Source: Candidatus Kuenenia stuttgartensis | Lineage (GTDB): Bacteria; Planctomycetota; Planctomycetia; Pirellulales; UBA1268 | Direction of reading: 5' to 3' | Length of the DNA stretch: 64,000 nucleotides | NCBI GenBank assembly: GCA_945891385.1 | Contig: CAMDDJ010000010.1 | Span: 1 to 64,000, forward strand | In this document: piece by piece, positions 51,220-59,866 of the stretch | Layout of the letters: the number at the start of each line of letters is the position of its first letter | Position numbering within the stretch: the stretch's first letter is position 1 | The notes under the pieces: generated by a model | Seen by the model: only the letters and a program-made list of their open reading frames with translations | Database searches by the model: none | Told to the model about the DNA's origin: nothing | Program-made: the position numbers and the translations under genes

Positions 51220-53098
51220 GGAGCTCCCTCTCGGCCCGGGCCATTTCGGCGGCCACGTCGTCCGGATAGTCCTCGAGCCGGTCGTACCAGGTGACCTTGA
51301 GGATCGCCATGCAGACAACCGCCGTGATCGCCGCCAGTCCGAGCCGCCGGGAGTCTTGAAGCACGAGATAGATGCCGGCCGCGGTGAGCGCCGTCTGCCA
51401 GACGATGCCCACGGCCACGTTGAAGGCGTCCCGCGGCCAGTCGCGATTGGCCCGCAGTTTGGGATGGCTGGCCGCGAGCCGCCCATGCACCGGGCCCCAC
51501 CATCCCCAGGGCCGCACCCGGAGATAGAAGCGGTCGAGCACCGCTCGGTCGTCCGGCGGAGTGAGCAGGCTGCCCAGCACGCTCCCGGCGAGTGAGACGC
51601 CGAGAATCACGGGAAACACCGCCAGGTTCTTCTCGAAGCCCCAGAGCGTGCCCTGGCCATTCAAGGCGACGGCGCAGATCATGGCCGCGGCGATGCCAGT
51701 GAGCATACCCCAGAAATAGCCCCAGCCGTTGAACCGCCACCAGTGCCACTTCAGGAGGTTCGCTGCGATGTAGCCGCCGTAGAGCGAGCCAACGATCCAG
51801 TTGACCACGTCCTGAAGCTGGTCGATCACGAACCCGAGAGCCGTGCCCACCACGACCACGACCACGGTCGTCGCATAGCTCATCCTGACATAGGTCGCAT
51901 CCGAGGCGTCGGGCCTGATATAGCGCTTGTAAATGTCGTTGACTACGTAGGCCGGCGCCGCGTTGACGGTGGCCGCGTAGGTGCTCATGAAGGCGGCCAG
52001 GAGCGCGGCGAGCAGCAGGCCGAATAGCCCGGTAGGCACGAACTCCCGCATCGCCAGCGGCAGGATGAGATCGAAGTCGAATCGTCCGTCGGAGGCGGCC
52101 GGCGCCTCCCGCAGGAACACGAGCGCGAGGACGGCCAGGCCGGTGATCAGCATGTACCGCGGCAGCAGGAGCACGAGGCTCACCACGCCGCTCATCAGGG
52201 CTGCCTCGCGGGGCGTGCGGGCCGAGAGCACCCGCTGCATGTCGTAATTGGGGGCCGGCCCGGCCATGCTCGCAAGCAGCCCCTTGAGCAGCGCGACCGA
52301 GAAGAAGAGCGAGAACAGCCGCCAGCCATCGCCGGCCACCCGCTCGGCGGCCGCGGGCAGCAGCGTCGTCCAGTCGAGGCCCACCTCCCAGCCGAACGAG
52401 AGGTCGTGCCAACCGGCCGGCACGACCCGGGCCAGCATCTCAGGCGAGACCTTGGTCATCGCCAGGATGCCCACGCCGACGCAGGCCACCGTCATCACCA
52501 CGAACTGCAGCACCTCGGTGAAGACCACGCTGTACATCCCGCCCTTGACCACGTAGAGGGTTGTCAGAGCCGTGATCGCCAGTCCGTAGAGATTGGCGTT
52601 GGTCGCAGGGTCGGCGGCAAGTTGCCAGGGCAGGAACGTCGCGGCGAACTTGCCCGCGCCGATGAAACCGTAGGCCAGGAAGCCCACCACGTTGATCAGG
52701 GCGAAGAGCACCACGACGAGATGGGCGGCCTGGGCGCCACGCGAGGATCCGAATCGGAGCCGGATCCAGTCGGCACCGGTGAGCACCCCCGACCGCCGCA
52801 GCCAGACCGAGAGATACGCCATCAGCACGATCTGGTTGAAGACCGGCCACAGCCAGGGAATCCAGACGCTCTTCAGGCCGTAGACGAACAGCCAGGTGAC
52901 CATCAGCATCGTGCCGCTGATGTCGAACATCCCGGACGCGTTCGAGACCCCGAGCAGATACCAGGGAATCGAGTTGCCGCCCAGAAAATAGCTCCTGAGG
53001 TTCTTGGAGGCCCGGCCGGAAATCAGAAATCCGACGCCGACGGTCACGAGCACGAAGGCAGCCAGAATGGCCGCGTCGATCGGCTGCAGCGTCGTCAT
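51209..53098 (-). CDS. Sodium:solute symporter (SSS family)
   Basis: This 629-residue membrane protein has about 13-14 transmembrane helices. It opens with AAILAAFVLVTVGVGFLISG and RSYFLGGNSIPWYLLGVSNA-SGMFD, followed by TGADWIRLRFGSS, VVGFLAYGFIGAGKFAATFL, VVKGGMYSVVFTEVLQFVVM and a TYAATVNAAPAYVVNDIYKRY segment with the FMSTYAATVN sodium-site pattern of SSS transporters. The ATG at 53098 (GGGGGG upstream) is used. By context it should import an oligo- or monosaccharide released by the neighbouring glycosidase. It overlaps the GH5-like gene and lies 70 bp downstream of the GH130 gene. Confidence 0.92.
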   Translation of the reverse strand: MTTLQPIDAAILAAFVLVTVGVGFLISGRASKNLRSYFLGGNSIPWYLLGVSNASGMFDISGTMLMVTWLFVYGLKSVWIPWLWPVFNQIVLMAYLSVWLRRSGVLTGADWIRLRFGSSRGAQAAHLVVVLFALINVVGFLAYGFIGAGKFAATFLPWQLAADPATNANLYGLAITALTTLYVVKGGMYSVVFTEVLQFVVMTVACVGVGILAMTKVSPEMLARVVPAGWHDLSFGWEVGLDWTTLLPAAAERVAGDGWRLFSLFFSVALLKGLLASMAGPAPNYDMQRVLSARTPREAALMSGVVSLVLLLPRYMLITGLAVLALVFLREAPAASDGRFDFDLILPLAMREFVPTGLFGLLLAALLAAFMSTYAATVNAAPAYVVNDIYKRYIRPDASDATYVRMSYATTVVVVVVGTALGFVIDQLQDVVNWIVGSLYGGYIAANLLKWHWWRFNGWGYFWGMLTGIAAAMICAVALNGQGTLWGFEKNLAVFPVILGVSLAGSVLGSLLTPPDDRAVLDRFYLRVRPWGWWGPVHGRLAASHPKLRANRDWPRDAFNVAVGIVWQTALTAAGIYLVLQDSRRLGLAAITAVVCMAILKVTWYDRLEDYPDDVAAEMARAERELHDS

Positions 53099-53168
53099 GG
53101 ATCGCCCCCCGAATACCGCCCGGGCCGGCACCACCCTGCGGGCGGGCAGCGGCCGGTCTCGTCGCCCC

Positions 53169-54209
53169 TCAGAAGACGTGCGAGTGCCGCTTCACGAACT
53201 CGACGAGTTCGCCGAGATGGGCGTAGCAGACGCAGGTGCACGTGTCGGCCGCCCCGTAGTAGATCGCCAGCCGGTCGGTCTCGGAATCGTGGAGCGCGGC
53301 GCAGGGAAACACGACGTTCGGCACGTGGCCCGACACTTCGTAGTCGGCCTCCGGCGTGAGCAGGTGCCGATCGGTGCGGTACCGCACCCGGGCAGGCTCC
53401 TCCAGGTCGAGCAGGGCGGCTCCCATGCTGTAGACAAACCCGTTGCAGGTGTCCATCACGCCGTGGTAGATGAGCAGCCATCCGTCGGGCGTCTCGATCG
53501 GAACCGGCCCCGCGCCGATCTTGGTACGCTGCCACCACTGCCCGGCCCGCTCGCCCCCCTTCCGCATCACGAGCCGGTGACGTCCCCAATAGACCAGGTC
53601 GGGGCTCTCGCTGAGATAGATGTCGCCGAACGGCGTATGGCCATCATCGCTCGGGCGGCTGAGCATCACGTACCGGCCGCCGATCCGTCGGGGGAAGAGC
53701 ACGCCGTTGCGGTTGAAGGGGAGAAAGGCATTCTCGAGCCGCTCGAAATGCCGGAAATCGTTCGTCCGCGCCAGCGCAATCGTGGGGCCGTTGCGGCCAC
53801 CGCACCAGGAGACATAGTAACTGCCCTCGATCCGAACCACCCGCGGGTCGTAGGCATAGTCAGCTGGGTCGGCCGGGTCGTTGGCAAACACCACCGGGTC
53901 CCGCTCGATCTCCCAGTCGAGCCCGTTGTCGCTCCAGCCCACGTGGAGCCGGGGAAAACGCGTCTGCTGTTCGAGGCGGAAGACGGCCGCAAACCGATCC
54001 TCGAACTGGACGGCCGCACTGTTGTAGATCCCCTGCACGCCGGGGACGGGGCGGCGGGGGATGATCGGGTTGGCGGCATGCCGCCAAACGACGTCGCTCG
54101 AGCCGATCGGCCGCGGCTGCCACGGGATCGGAGCGGCCGCTGCGGCAGCTCCATTGCGGGTCGGCAGGGCCGACACCGTCGATCCAAAACCTGCCTGATG
54201 GCTGCTCAT
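53169..54209 (-). CDS. GH130 beta-mannoside phosphorylase-type enzyme
   Basis: This 346-residue cytoplasmic protein has the five-bladed GH130 architecture: PIIPRRPVPGVQGIYNSAAV, FRLEQQTRFPRLHVGWSDNG, YAYDPRVVRIEGSYYVSWCG with the catalytic-type Asp, FLPFNRNGVLFPRRIGGRYV, MRKGGERAGQWWQRTKIGAG, and PDGWLLIYHGVMDT. GH130 enzymes phosphorolyse beta-1,4-mannosyl linkages, giving mannose 1-phosphate. The ATG at 54209 is used. It is the first gene of the minus-strand group GH130, symporter, GH5-like, and is divergent from a LacI-family regulator, which probably controls it. Confidence 0.9.
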   Translation of the reverse strand: MSSHQAGFGSTVSALPTRNGAAAAAAPIPWQPRPIGSSDVVWRHAANPIIPRRPVPGVQGIYNSAAVQFEDRFAAVFRLEQQTRFPRLHVGWSDNGLDWEIERDPVVFANDPADPADYAYDPRVVRIEGSYYVSWCGGRNGPTIALARTNDFRHFERLENAFLPFNRNGVLFPRRIGGRYVMLSRPSDDGHTPFGDIYLSESPDLVYWGRHRLVMRKGGERAGQWWQRTKIGAGPVPIETPDGWLLIYHGVMDTCNGFVYSMGAALLDLEEPARVRYRTDRHLLTPEADYEVSGHVPNVVFPCAALHDSETDRLAIYYGAADTCTCVCYAHLGELVEFVKRHSHVF

Positions 54210-54265
54210 GAGGAACACCTCGCCTGGGAAACGGTCTGCGTCGAGCCCCACGCCCACGGCCTATT

Positions 54266-54305
54266 CAAGTATTTTCCCAAGCCATTTTCAAGGGCTGTTC
54301 CCAAA
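54266..54305. promoter_or_regulatory. Phased CAAG-type repeats in the GH130/lacI divergent region
   Basis: The plus strand has CAAG at 54266, 54278 and 54289 and CAAA at 54302, each followed by a T-rich half (TATTTTCC, CCATTTTC, GGCTGTTC). The spacing of 11-13 bp places them on about the same helix face. The 160-bp region between the divergent starts is AT-richer here than its flanks. Likely part of the control region; the binding protein is unknown, with the adjacent LacI regulator a candidate. Confidence 0.4.
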
Positions 54306-54370
54306 GTGGGCGGGCGGGCGTGGCCTGCCCGAGGCCTCCGGTGAGAGCCGCCGACGGTACACTGCTCCGC

Positions 54371-55432
54371 ATGCCACCCCGCAGCCCGCGTCTTCAGGAT
54401 GTCGCCGATCTGGCCCAGGTATCGCTCGGGGCCGCCTCGCGAATCCTGCGAGGTGATGACACGCATTTCAGCCCAGAGACACGCCAGCGGGTGCTAGCCG
54501 CTTCGCGAAAACTCGGCTGGCGGCGCAACCTGCTCGTCAGCGGCATGCAGACAGGCAAGACGCGGACGATCGGGGTGGTGATCCCGCCGTACGACTCGTT
54601 CTGGGTCTCGGTGCTCTCGGGCATTCACTCCCGGCTCGCAGAGGCTGACTTCCTGCCGATCACGGTCTGGCTGGGTGACATCGAGCACATGCCTCACTTC
54701 GAGGCCGACGAACAGCAGGGCATTCGACTGATGAATCGGCTGCTCGACCGACGCGTGGACGGACTGATCCTCTGGCCGCCATTCGGTCTCGCCTACTACC
54801 ACCACGCCCGGGAATTGCGGGACAGCCAGGTTCCGGTCGTGATGATCGACTACCACTCCGACAAGCAGATCTGCGACACCGTCGCGACCGACGAACGGCA
54901 CGCCACCACCCTCGTCGCCCGGCACCTCGCCGACCTCGGTCACCGGCGAATCGCCTACATTAGTGGCCGTGAAATACCCTCCCAGACCTGGGCGATCGAG
55001 CGGCGGAAGGGGCTGGAGGAGGCCGCTGCGAGCCTGAAGCAGGTGGAACTCAAGAGCTGGCGGCTCAACCGCGAGGGCAGCAATGGGGTCGAGGTCGTCC
55101 AGCGGGCGCTCGCCAGCCGCCTGCGGCCCACCGCTGTGATCGCCGCCACGGACCACGAGGCGGTCGATGTCTACCGGGCCGCTGCCGAACTTGGGCTGGC
55201 GATTCCCGGGGACCTCTCGGTCGTCGGCTTCGCCGACCTCGATTTCGCCGCCTCGATGGCCCCGCCACTCACCACCGTGCGGCAGCGGGCCTTCGAGATC
55301 GGCACCCGGGCGGCGCTGATCATGCTCGACCGAATCAATGGAGGGGCTGCCGGCGACCCCTACCTCGACGCCCGGATCGACGCCGACCTCGTGTTTCGGC
55401 GATCCACCGGCCCGGCCAAGCCGCGCCGCTAG
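54371..55432 (+). CDS. LacI-family transcriptional regulator
   Basis: This 353-residue repressor has an N-terminal helix-turn-helix (RLQDVADLAQVSLGAASRIL) and the following hinge region (FSPETRQRVLAASRKLGWRR). The periplasmic-binding-protein-like sensor domain reads RTIGVVIPPYDSFWVSVLSG, VDGLILWPPFG, VPVVMIDYHSDK, VATDERHATTLVARHLADLG-HRRIAYISG, TAVIAATDHEAVDVYRAAAE and LSVVGFADLDFAASMAPPLTT. The ATG at 54371 is chosen to begin just before the HTH. Divergent placement to the GH130 operon suggests it senses a mannoside-derived ligand and controls that operon and perhaps itself. Confidence 0.93.
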   Translation: MPPRSPRLQDVADLAQVSLGAASRILRGDDTHFSPETRQRVLAASRKLGWRRNLLVSGMQTGKTRTIGVVIPPYDSFWVSVLSGIHSRLAEADFLPITVWLGDIEHMPHFEADEQQGIRLMNRLLDRRVDGLILWPPFGLAYYHHARELRDSQVPVVMIDYHSDKQICDTVATDERHATTLVARHLADLGHRRIAYISGREIPSQTWAIERRKGLEEAAASLKQVELKSWRLNREGSNGVEVVQRALASRLRPTAVIAATDHEAVDVYRAAAELGLAIPGDLSVVGFADLDFAASMAPPLTTVRQRAFEIGTRAALIMLDRINGGAAGDPYLDARIDADLVFRRSTGPAKPRR

Positions 55433-55505
55433 ACCGCAACGCCCGCGGCTCGCCATCCGCCCGGCGACGCGGGGAGCCAACTCGCGACCTCCGCGGAAAA
55501 ACCGC

Positions 55506-55535
55506 TTGACGCCGGGAACGCTGTGGTGGTAAAGT
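55506..55535 (+). promoter_or_regulatory. Candidate promoter for the DUF1559 gene
   Basis: TTGACG (55506-55511) is followed after 18 bp by TAAAGT (55530-55535), 57 bp upstream of the ATG at 55592. The -10 region falls within GGTAAAGTACTT, a sequence that also occurs at the 5' side of the possible RNA at 45.97 kb. Confidence 0.5.
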
Positions 55536-55591
55536 ACTTGCGCAGTGGTGATTGGCGAGGGGTGGCGGACTTGTTTCCGGGGGAGGAGTGC

Positions 55592-56692
55592 ATGGCTCTC
55601 AACACATCGTGGACGCGGCGGCCGGGGACACAGTCTGATCGGGTCGGGTCACCGGTCGAGGCGATCGCAGCCAGATCGCCTCGGTCCATCCGAGGCTTCA
55701 CACTCGTGGAACTCCTGGTGGTGATCGCGATCATCGCGACGCTGATCGGACTCTTGCTTCCCGCGGTGCAGAGCGCCCGCGAGGCGGCCCGGCGGACCGG
55801 CTGCCAGAACAATCTCAAGCAGATCGGGCTCGCCTCCCAGGTGCACGCCAGCGCCCGAAAGCATTTCCCGACCGCCGGCGGCAACACCCAGGATCTCTAC
55901 TTCGCGCCGGCTCCGGGGAACGGATACGCCCGCGCAGGCTGGGCCTTCCAGATTCTTCCCTACATGGAAGAGCAGGGCCTTCATAAGCTCGCCGTGGACA
56001 ACAACGATCCCTACCGGGGCGTGCCCACGCTCGGCGACACCACGATCATGGAGGTGCCGATCGCCGGCTATAAGTGCCCGTCGCGCAGCATGCGGCAGAG
56101 CCAGCCGACCCAGTTCGGTGAGGTCTACCACATGAGCGACTATGCCGGGGTGATCACCGACTGGACGTTCGAGTGGCAGACCGTGGCCGACTCGAAGGCC
56201 AACCGCCGCAAGCATGAAGAGGAGCGGCAGCGGGCCTGGCGGGGCCTGATCGCCAAGGGAGGGCAGGCCTATTCGGGCGGCGTCTACGACGCCTGGCCCA
56301 CGATCACCCCGGGCAAGGTTCCCGACGGCACGTCCAAGACGCTCCTCGTGATGGAGAAGTCGGTCTCGGCAGCGGCTCCGCAGCCGTCGCCGACCAACTG
56401 GACCTGGTGGGAAATGCCCGGTTGGATCGGCAATGCCGACTGGCCGATGATGCGGCTCGTCTTTCCGGCCAGCTTCAAGGTCAAGGACGCCGTCCCGAGG
56501 AGCGACACCGACCTGCGGGTATCGGCCAACGACCCCGAGCGAGCCTTCGGCTCCGCCCACACCGTGATGCACGGGGTGTTCGGGGATGGAGCGGTCCGGA
56601 GCGTGGGGCTCGACGTCGACATCGACGTGCTCTACCGCATCGGGGTCAGGGACGACGGCCTTTCGGTCAACGCAGGGACCATGACGCAGTGA
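55592..56692 (+). CDS. DUF1559 family protein with prepilin-type N-terminus
   Basis: The ATG at 55592 sits five bases after GGGGGAGGAG and gives 366 residues. The N-terminus carries the pilin-like signal [20 protein letters not shown] and [27 protein letters not shown], the start of nearly all DUF1559 proteins. The rest has family landmarks ([38 protein letters not shown]) and an [20 protein letters not shown] end in place of the common HPGGVNVLFADGSVR. Function is unknown; prepilin-peptidase processing is inferred. The lipoprotein gene 32 bp downstream is probably co-expressed. Confidence 0.9.
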   Translation: MALNTSWTRRPGTQSDRVGSPVEAIAARSPRSIRGFTLVELLVVIAIIATLIGLLLPAVQSAREAARRTGCQNNLKQIGLASQVHASARKHFPTAGGNTQDLYFAPAPGNGYARAGWAFQILPYMEEQGLHKLAVDNNDPYRGVPTLGDTTIMEVPIAGYKCPSRSMRQSQPTQFGEVYHMSDYAGVITDWTFEWQTVADSKANRRKHEEERQRAWRGLIAKGGQAYSGGVYDAWPTITPGKVPDGTSKTLLVMEKSVSAAAPQPSPTNWTWWEMPGWIGNADWPMMRLVFPASFKVKDAVPRSDTDLRVSANDPERAFGSAHTVMHGVFGDGAVRSVGLDVDIDVLYRIGVRDDGLSVNAGTMTQ

Positions 56693-56724
56693 TCGGCTGC
56701 GGCTGGAGCAGGGGAGGGCGGGTG

Positions 56725-57228
56725 ATGAGAAACCGTGTCGACTGGCGCTCGCTGGGAGTGGGCCTACTGATGGCAGCCGCGCTGGCTACCGGCTGCAGCG
56801 ATCAGGTGGCGCGCCAGGTGGCCGCGATGAACGACACCAACCTCAAAAAGGTTTCGAGCCTGTATCGCTTCTACCAATACCGCAACGGCTGGCAGGGCCC
56901 GAAGGATGCGGCGGCCCTCCGCGCCTTCGTGGAGAAAGCTCCACCCCAGAAGCTCGAGATGATGCAGGTCGATCCGGCACGATTCGATTCCTTTCTGATC
57001 TCGGAGCGGGATGGCCAGCCCGCCAAGGTGCGGTGGGGCGTGGCGATCGGGCCGACCGACGTGCAGCCGCTCGTGTTTGAGGCCGAAGGGGTTGGCGGAA
57101 AACGGATCGTCGTGTTCTCCAACGCCCAGACGGAAGAGGTCGATGCCGCCCGCTACGACACGCTGTGGGCCGAAGGAGGCAGGCCGCCGGTAGACGCGAC
57201 CGCGGCGCCGCCCCGCACGAACCCGTGA
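56725..57228 (+). CDS. Hypothetical lipoprotein
   Basis: This 167-residue protein has a lipoprotein signal peptide with lipobox LATGC (cleavage before the Cys). The mature part opens with SSLYRFYQYRNGWQGPKDAA, LRAFVEKAPPQKLEMM and closes with a compact beta domain (VRWGVAIGPTDVQPLVFEAE). No family was recognised. It starts at the ATG at 56725 behind GGGAGGGCGG and lies 32 bp downstream of the DUF1559 gene, which suggests that the two work together, as lipoproteins often follow DUF1559 genes in planctomycetes. Confidence 0.8.
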   Translation: MRNRVDWRSLGVGLLMAAALATGCSDQVARQVAAMNDTNLKKVSSLYRFYQYRNGWQGPKDAAALRAFVEKAPPQKLEMMQVDPARFDSFLISERDGQPAKVRWGVAIGPTDVQPLVFEAEGVGGKRIVVFSNAQTEEVDAARYDTLWAEGGRPPVDATAAPPRTNP

Positions 57229-57333
57229 TGCCGCAGGCCGCCTGGGGCAGCCGGCCTGCAGCCAACCACGCTTGATGATTTCGGTATCGGGGATGACACA
57301 CAGAGTTCCAAATCCTTTCCGAGGAGTCCACCC

Positions 57334-59721
57334 ATGACGATCGCTCGTTCTTTCAGCTGGATCCGACTCGCGGCGGTGATGCTCGCTACCCTGTTCTCCG
57401 GTACGGCGGCCAGGGCCCAAGCTCCCGGCGTGCTCGTGACCTCGTTCGAAACCGAGGCCGATTTGTTCGCGCCGATGGACCCGGCCATCGAGGGCACGGC
57501 GGCGGTGGCGCTCTCTTCCGTGTACGGCGTGACCCAAGGCATAGCCAGCATGGAGACGGTGCCGACCGGCTATGCCTGGAGCTGGCTCACGAAGAACTTC
57601 GATGCCACCACCTACCAGCAGTGGTACGGGCACAACAAGCTGTCGTTTGACTTCACCCGCGTCACCACCGCGGCGGGGAATTTCGAGCTCGTGGCGGCCA
57701 TGAATGGTCCCCAGGGCTGGAACCAGCAGCAACTCGTCAACTGGGCCTGGACCAATCCGGGGCTCAACGAGACCCAGACGCTCGTCTGGGACTACACCGC
57801 GATCCGCGACGCGGCTCCGGCACCGGGCTCGGGCACCGACGCCGACTACTGGCAGCTCAACTTTCTGCCCCGAACCAATCCCGATTACTCGCCCCAGTAT
57901 GGCTATATCGACAACATCCGGTTCATCGACCCCGTCGTTCCGCCGGAGCCCGACGATCTCCTCTGGGCCGCCGACGGATTCACGCCGGGTGGAACCGGCA
58001 CCTGGGACGTCGAGGAATACACCTGGCTCAACGGCCCTGCGGCGACGACCTGGAACCAGTACGGTCGAGCCGCATTTGGCGGCACCGGTGGTCCCGTTGC
58101 AGTGTCTGGCACGATCCCCGTCAACGCCGGCATGCGGTTCGAGACCGATGGCTACACGCTCGCCGGAGGACAACTGGACATGCTGGCCAACGCAGCCGCC
58201 TACAACTCGATCAACGTCGGCCCCGGCGCATCGGCCACGATCAACTCCACGATCGCGGGCTCGAACGGCCTCACCAAGACAGGCACCGGCTCGCTCGTGC
58301 TCGGCGGCACGAACCCGGTATCGGGCAACGTGAACGTCGCCGCCGGCACGCTCGTCGCGGCCACCGACGGCGCACTCTCGGCTGCCTCGATCACGATCCC
58401 GGCCGGAGGCCGGCTCGAAGTTCCCACGGGCGTCAGCCTCAACGCCGTTGAGGTTCGGCTCGCCGGCGGCTCGCTGGCCGTACCGGCGCTGGTCGTCTCG
58501 CAGGCCACACCGAGCCAGCCGGTCGTGGTCAATTCCTTCGAGACGGTCGAGCAGCTCTATCCGGGAAACCTCGACCTTACCAACGTGCAACTGGTCACCG
58601 GCGAAGCCGGCGTGACCACCGGCATCACCGAAGGAACCGGCGCCCAGCAAGCCCAACTCTATGGCACCGCCTGGGACTGGACCTTCAAGAAGGACTACGG
58701 CAGCTATTACGCCGACTGGAAAGCCCACAAGAAGATGGCGATCGACGTCACCCGGGTCACACCGGCGGAGGGCGGGGCCAATCTCGAGATGGTGCTCTCG
58801 ATGAACGGCGCGATGAACTGGAACCAGCAGCAGGTAGTCAACTGGGTCTGGCAGAACGCCGCCGAGACAACCGTCACGACCGCCGTCTGGGACTACTCGG
58901 CAATCGCGGCGGCCGCACCGGATGAGTCGGGCTGGATGGAGATCAACATCATGGCCCGTAACGGTGACAACGTGCAGCCGCAGACGATTTACTTCGACAA
59001 CCTGAGGTTCATCGATCCGGTCGTGCCGCCAACCCAGGGTGTCGGCTCGCTCGTGATCGAGTCGGGCTCGATCGCCGGCTCCCCGACCCTTACCGTGGCC
59101 AATGGAGGCGTGCTCACGCTGCCCAGTGACAGCCGATTCGTGCTCGGAGTCACGTCACTGGCCGTGGACACCTCCGCCGACCAGCCGGCCGGTGGAGGCC
59201 TCGTGAACCTTGGCGGTGGTCAGATCTCGGTGGCGGCCGGGGGGGTTTCAGCCGAGGATCTGCGGGCCGACATCATCGCCGGGCGGAACGGCGGAGCCTG
59301 GAACGGCACGACCGGCATCACATCGTCGGCCGCCGCCGCCTCCGGCGGTACGCGGGCGGTTGGCTACGTCGTCAACGGCGACGGCTCGGCAGCCGCCTCG
59401 TTTGCCGCTGCGGGTGACGTCGATCTGAGCGGTGCCGTCAACGTATTCGACCTCGTCAGCATCAACAGCGGAGGCAAGTACGGCTCGGGCACTACGGCAA
59501 TCTGGCAGCAGGGCGACTTTAATTACGACGGCGTGACCAACGTCTTTGATCTCGTGGGCGTCAACACCGCCGGTGTCTACGGCCGGGGCAACTACTTCCC
59601 GGCGGCGACGGCGGCCACTGGCGTCGGTGGGTCGGTGGCGGCCGTGCCGGAGCCGAGCACCATCGGCCTGGTCGCGGTGGGCCTCGGCCTGGCGGCGGCG
59701 GCGAGAAGGCTACGGAAGTGA
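57334..59721 (+). CDS. PEP-CTERM protein with duplicated beta domain, autotransporter strand and dockerin
   Basis: This 795-residue protein starts at the ATG at 57334 behind CGAGGAG and has a signal peptide (VMLATLFSGTAARAQ). Two homologous beta-sandwich domains begin VTSFETEADLFAPMDPA (about residue 33) and VNSFETVEQLYPGNLD (about 398), each with a GAMNWNQQQVVNWVWQN-like core and YFDNLRFIDPVVPP-like end. Between them lies an autotransporter-associated strand (LTKTGTGSLVLGGTN). Two dockerin-like loops follow (GDVDLSGAVNVFDLVSIN, GDFNYDGVTNVFDLVGVN), then the anchor AVPEPSTIGLVAVGLGLAAA. It may bind carbohydrate at the cell surface. Confidence 0.88.
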   Translation: MTIARSFSWIRLAAVMLATLFSGTAARAQAPGVLVTSFETEADLFAPMDPAIEGTAAVALSSVYGVTQGIASMETVPTGYAWSWLTKNFDATTYQQWYGHNKLSFDFTRVTTAAGNFELVAAMNGPQGWNQQQLVNWAWTNPGLNETQTLVWDYTAIRDAAPAPGSGTDADYWQLNFLPRTNPDYSPQYGYIDNIRFIDPVVPPEPDDLLWAADGFTPGGTGTWDVEEYTWLNGPAATTWNQYGRAAFGGTGGPVAVSGTIPVNAGMRFETDGYTLAGGQLDMLANAAAYNSINVGPGASATINSTIAGSNGLTKTGTGSLVLGGTNPVSGNVNVAAGTLVAATDGALSAASITIPAGGRLEVPTGVSLNAVEVRLAGGSLAVPALVVSQATPSQPVVVNSFETVEQLYPGNLDLTNVQLVTGEAGVTTGITEGTGAQQAQLYGTAWDWTFKKDYGSYYADWKAHKKMAIDVTRVTPAEGGANLEMVLSMNGAMNWNQQQVVNWVWQNAAETTVTTAVWDYSAIAAAAPDESGWMEINIMARNGDNVQPQTIYFDNLRFIDPVVPPTQGVGSLVIESGSIAGSPTLTVANGGVLTLPSDSRFVLGVTSLAVDTSADQPAGGGLVNLGGGQISVAAGGVSAEDLRADIIAGRNGGAWNGTTGITSSAAAASGGTRAVGYVVNGDGSAAASFAAAGDVDLSGAVNVFDLVSINSGGKYGSGTTAIWQQGDFNYDGVTNVFDLVGVNTAGVYGRGNYFPAATAATGVGGSVAAVPEPSTIGLVAVGLGLAAAARRLRK

Positions 59722-59784
59722 GCCAACCCCCGAGCCGTCGGGACCGGTTCGGTCTGCCGGGGCACGGGTCAACTCAACTGCACC

Positions 59785-59861
59785 GGCTCGGGGACGGCAA
59801 TAGTCGCGTCGCGGGCGAGGATACGCCCCGTGCTGCGCGAGCGTTCGCCGATCCCCGAGCC
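59785..59861 (-). repeat. Dispersed hairpin-closed element, copy B
   Basis: On the minus strand GGCTCGGGGA (59861-59852) pairs perfectly with TCCCCGAGCC (59794-59785), enclosing CGGGGCGTATCCTCGCCCGC identical to copy A. The stem's end pair is A-T here and G-C in copy A, so pairing is kept despite the change. It lies between the convergent PEP-CTERM and ftsK genes. Tail-like sequence (CCCCCGAGCC at 59735) lies upstream of it. Confidence 0.6.
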
Positions 59862-59866
59862 TCCGA

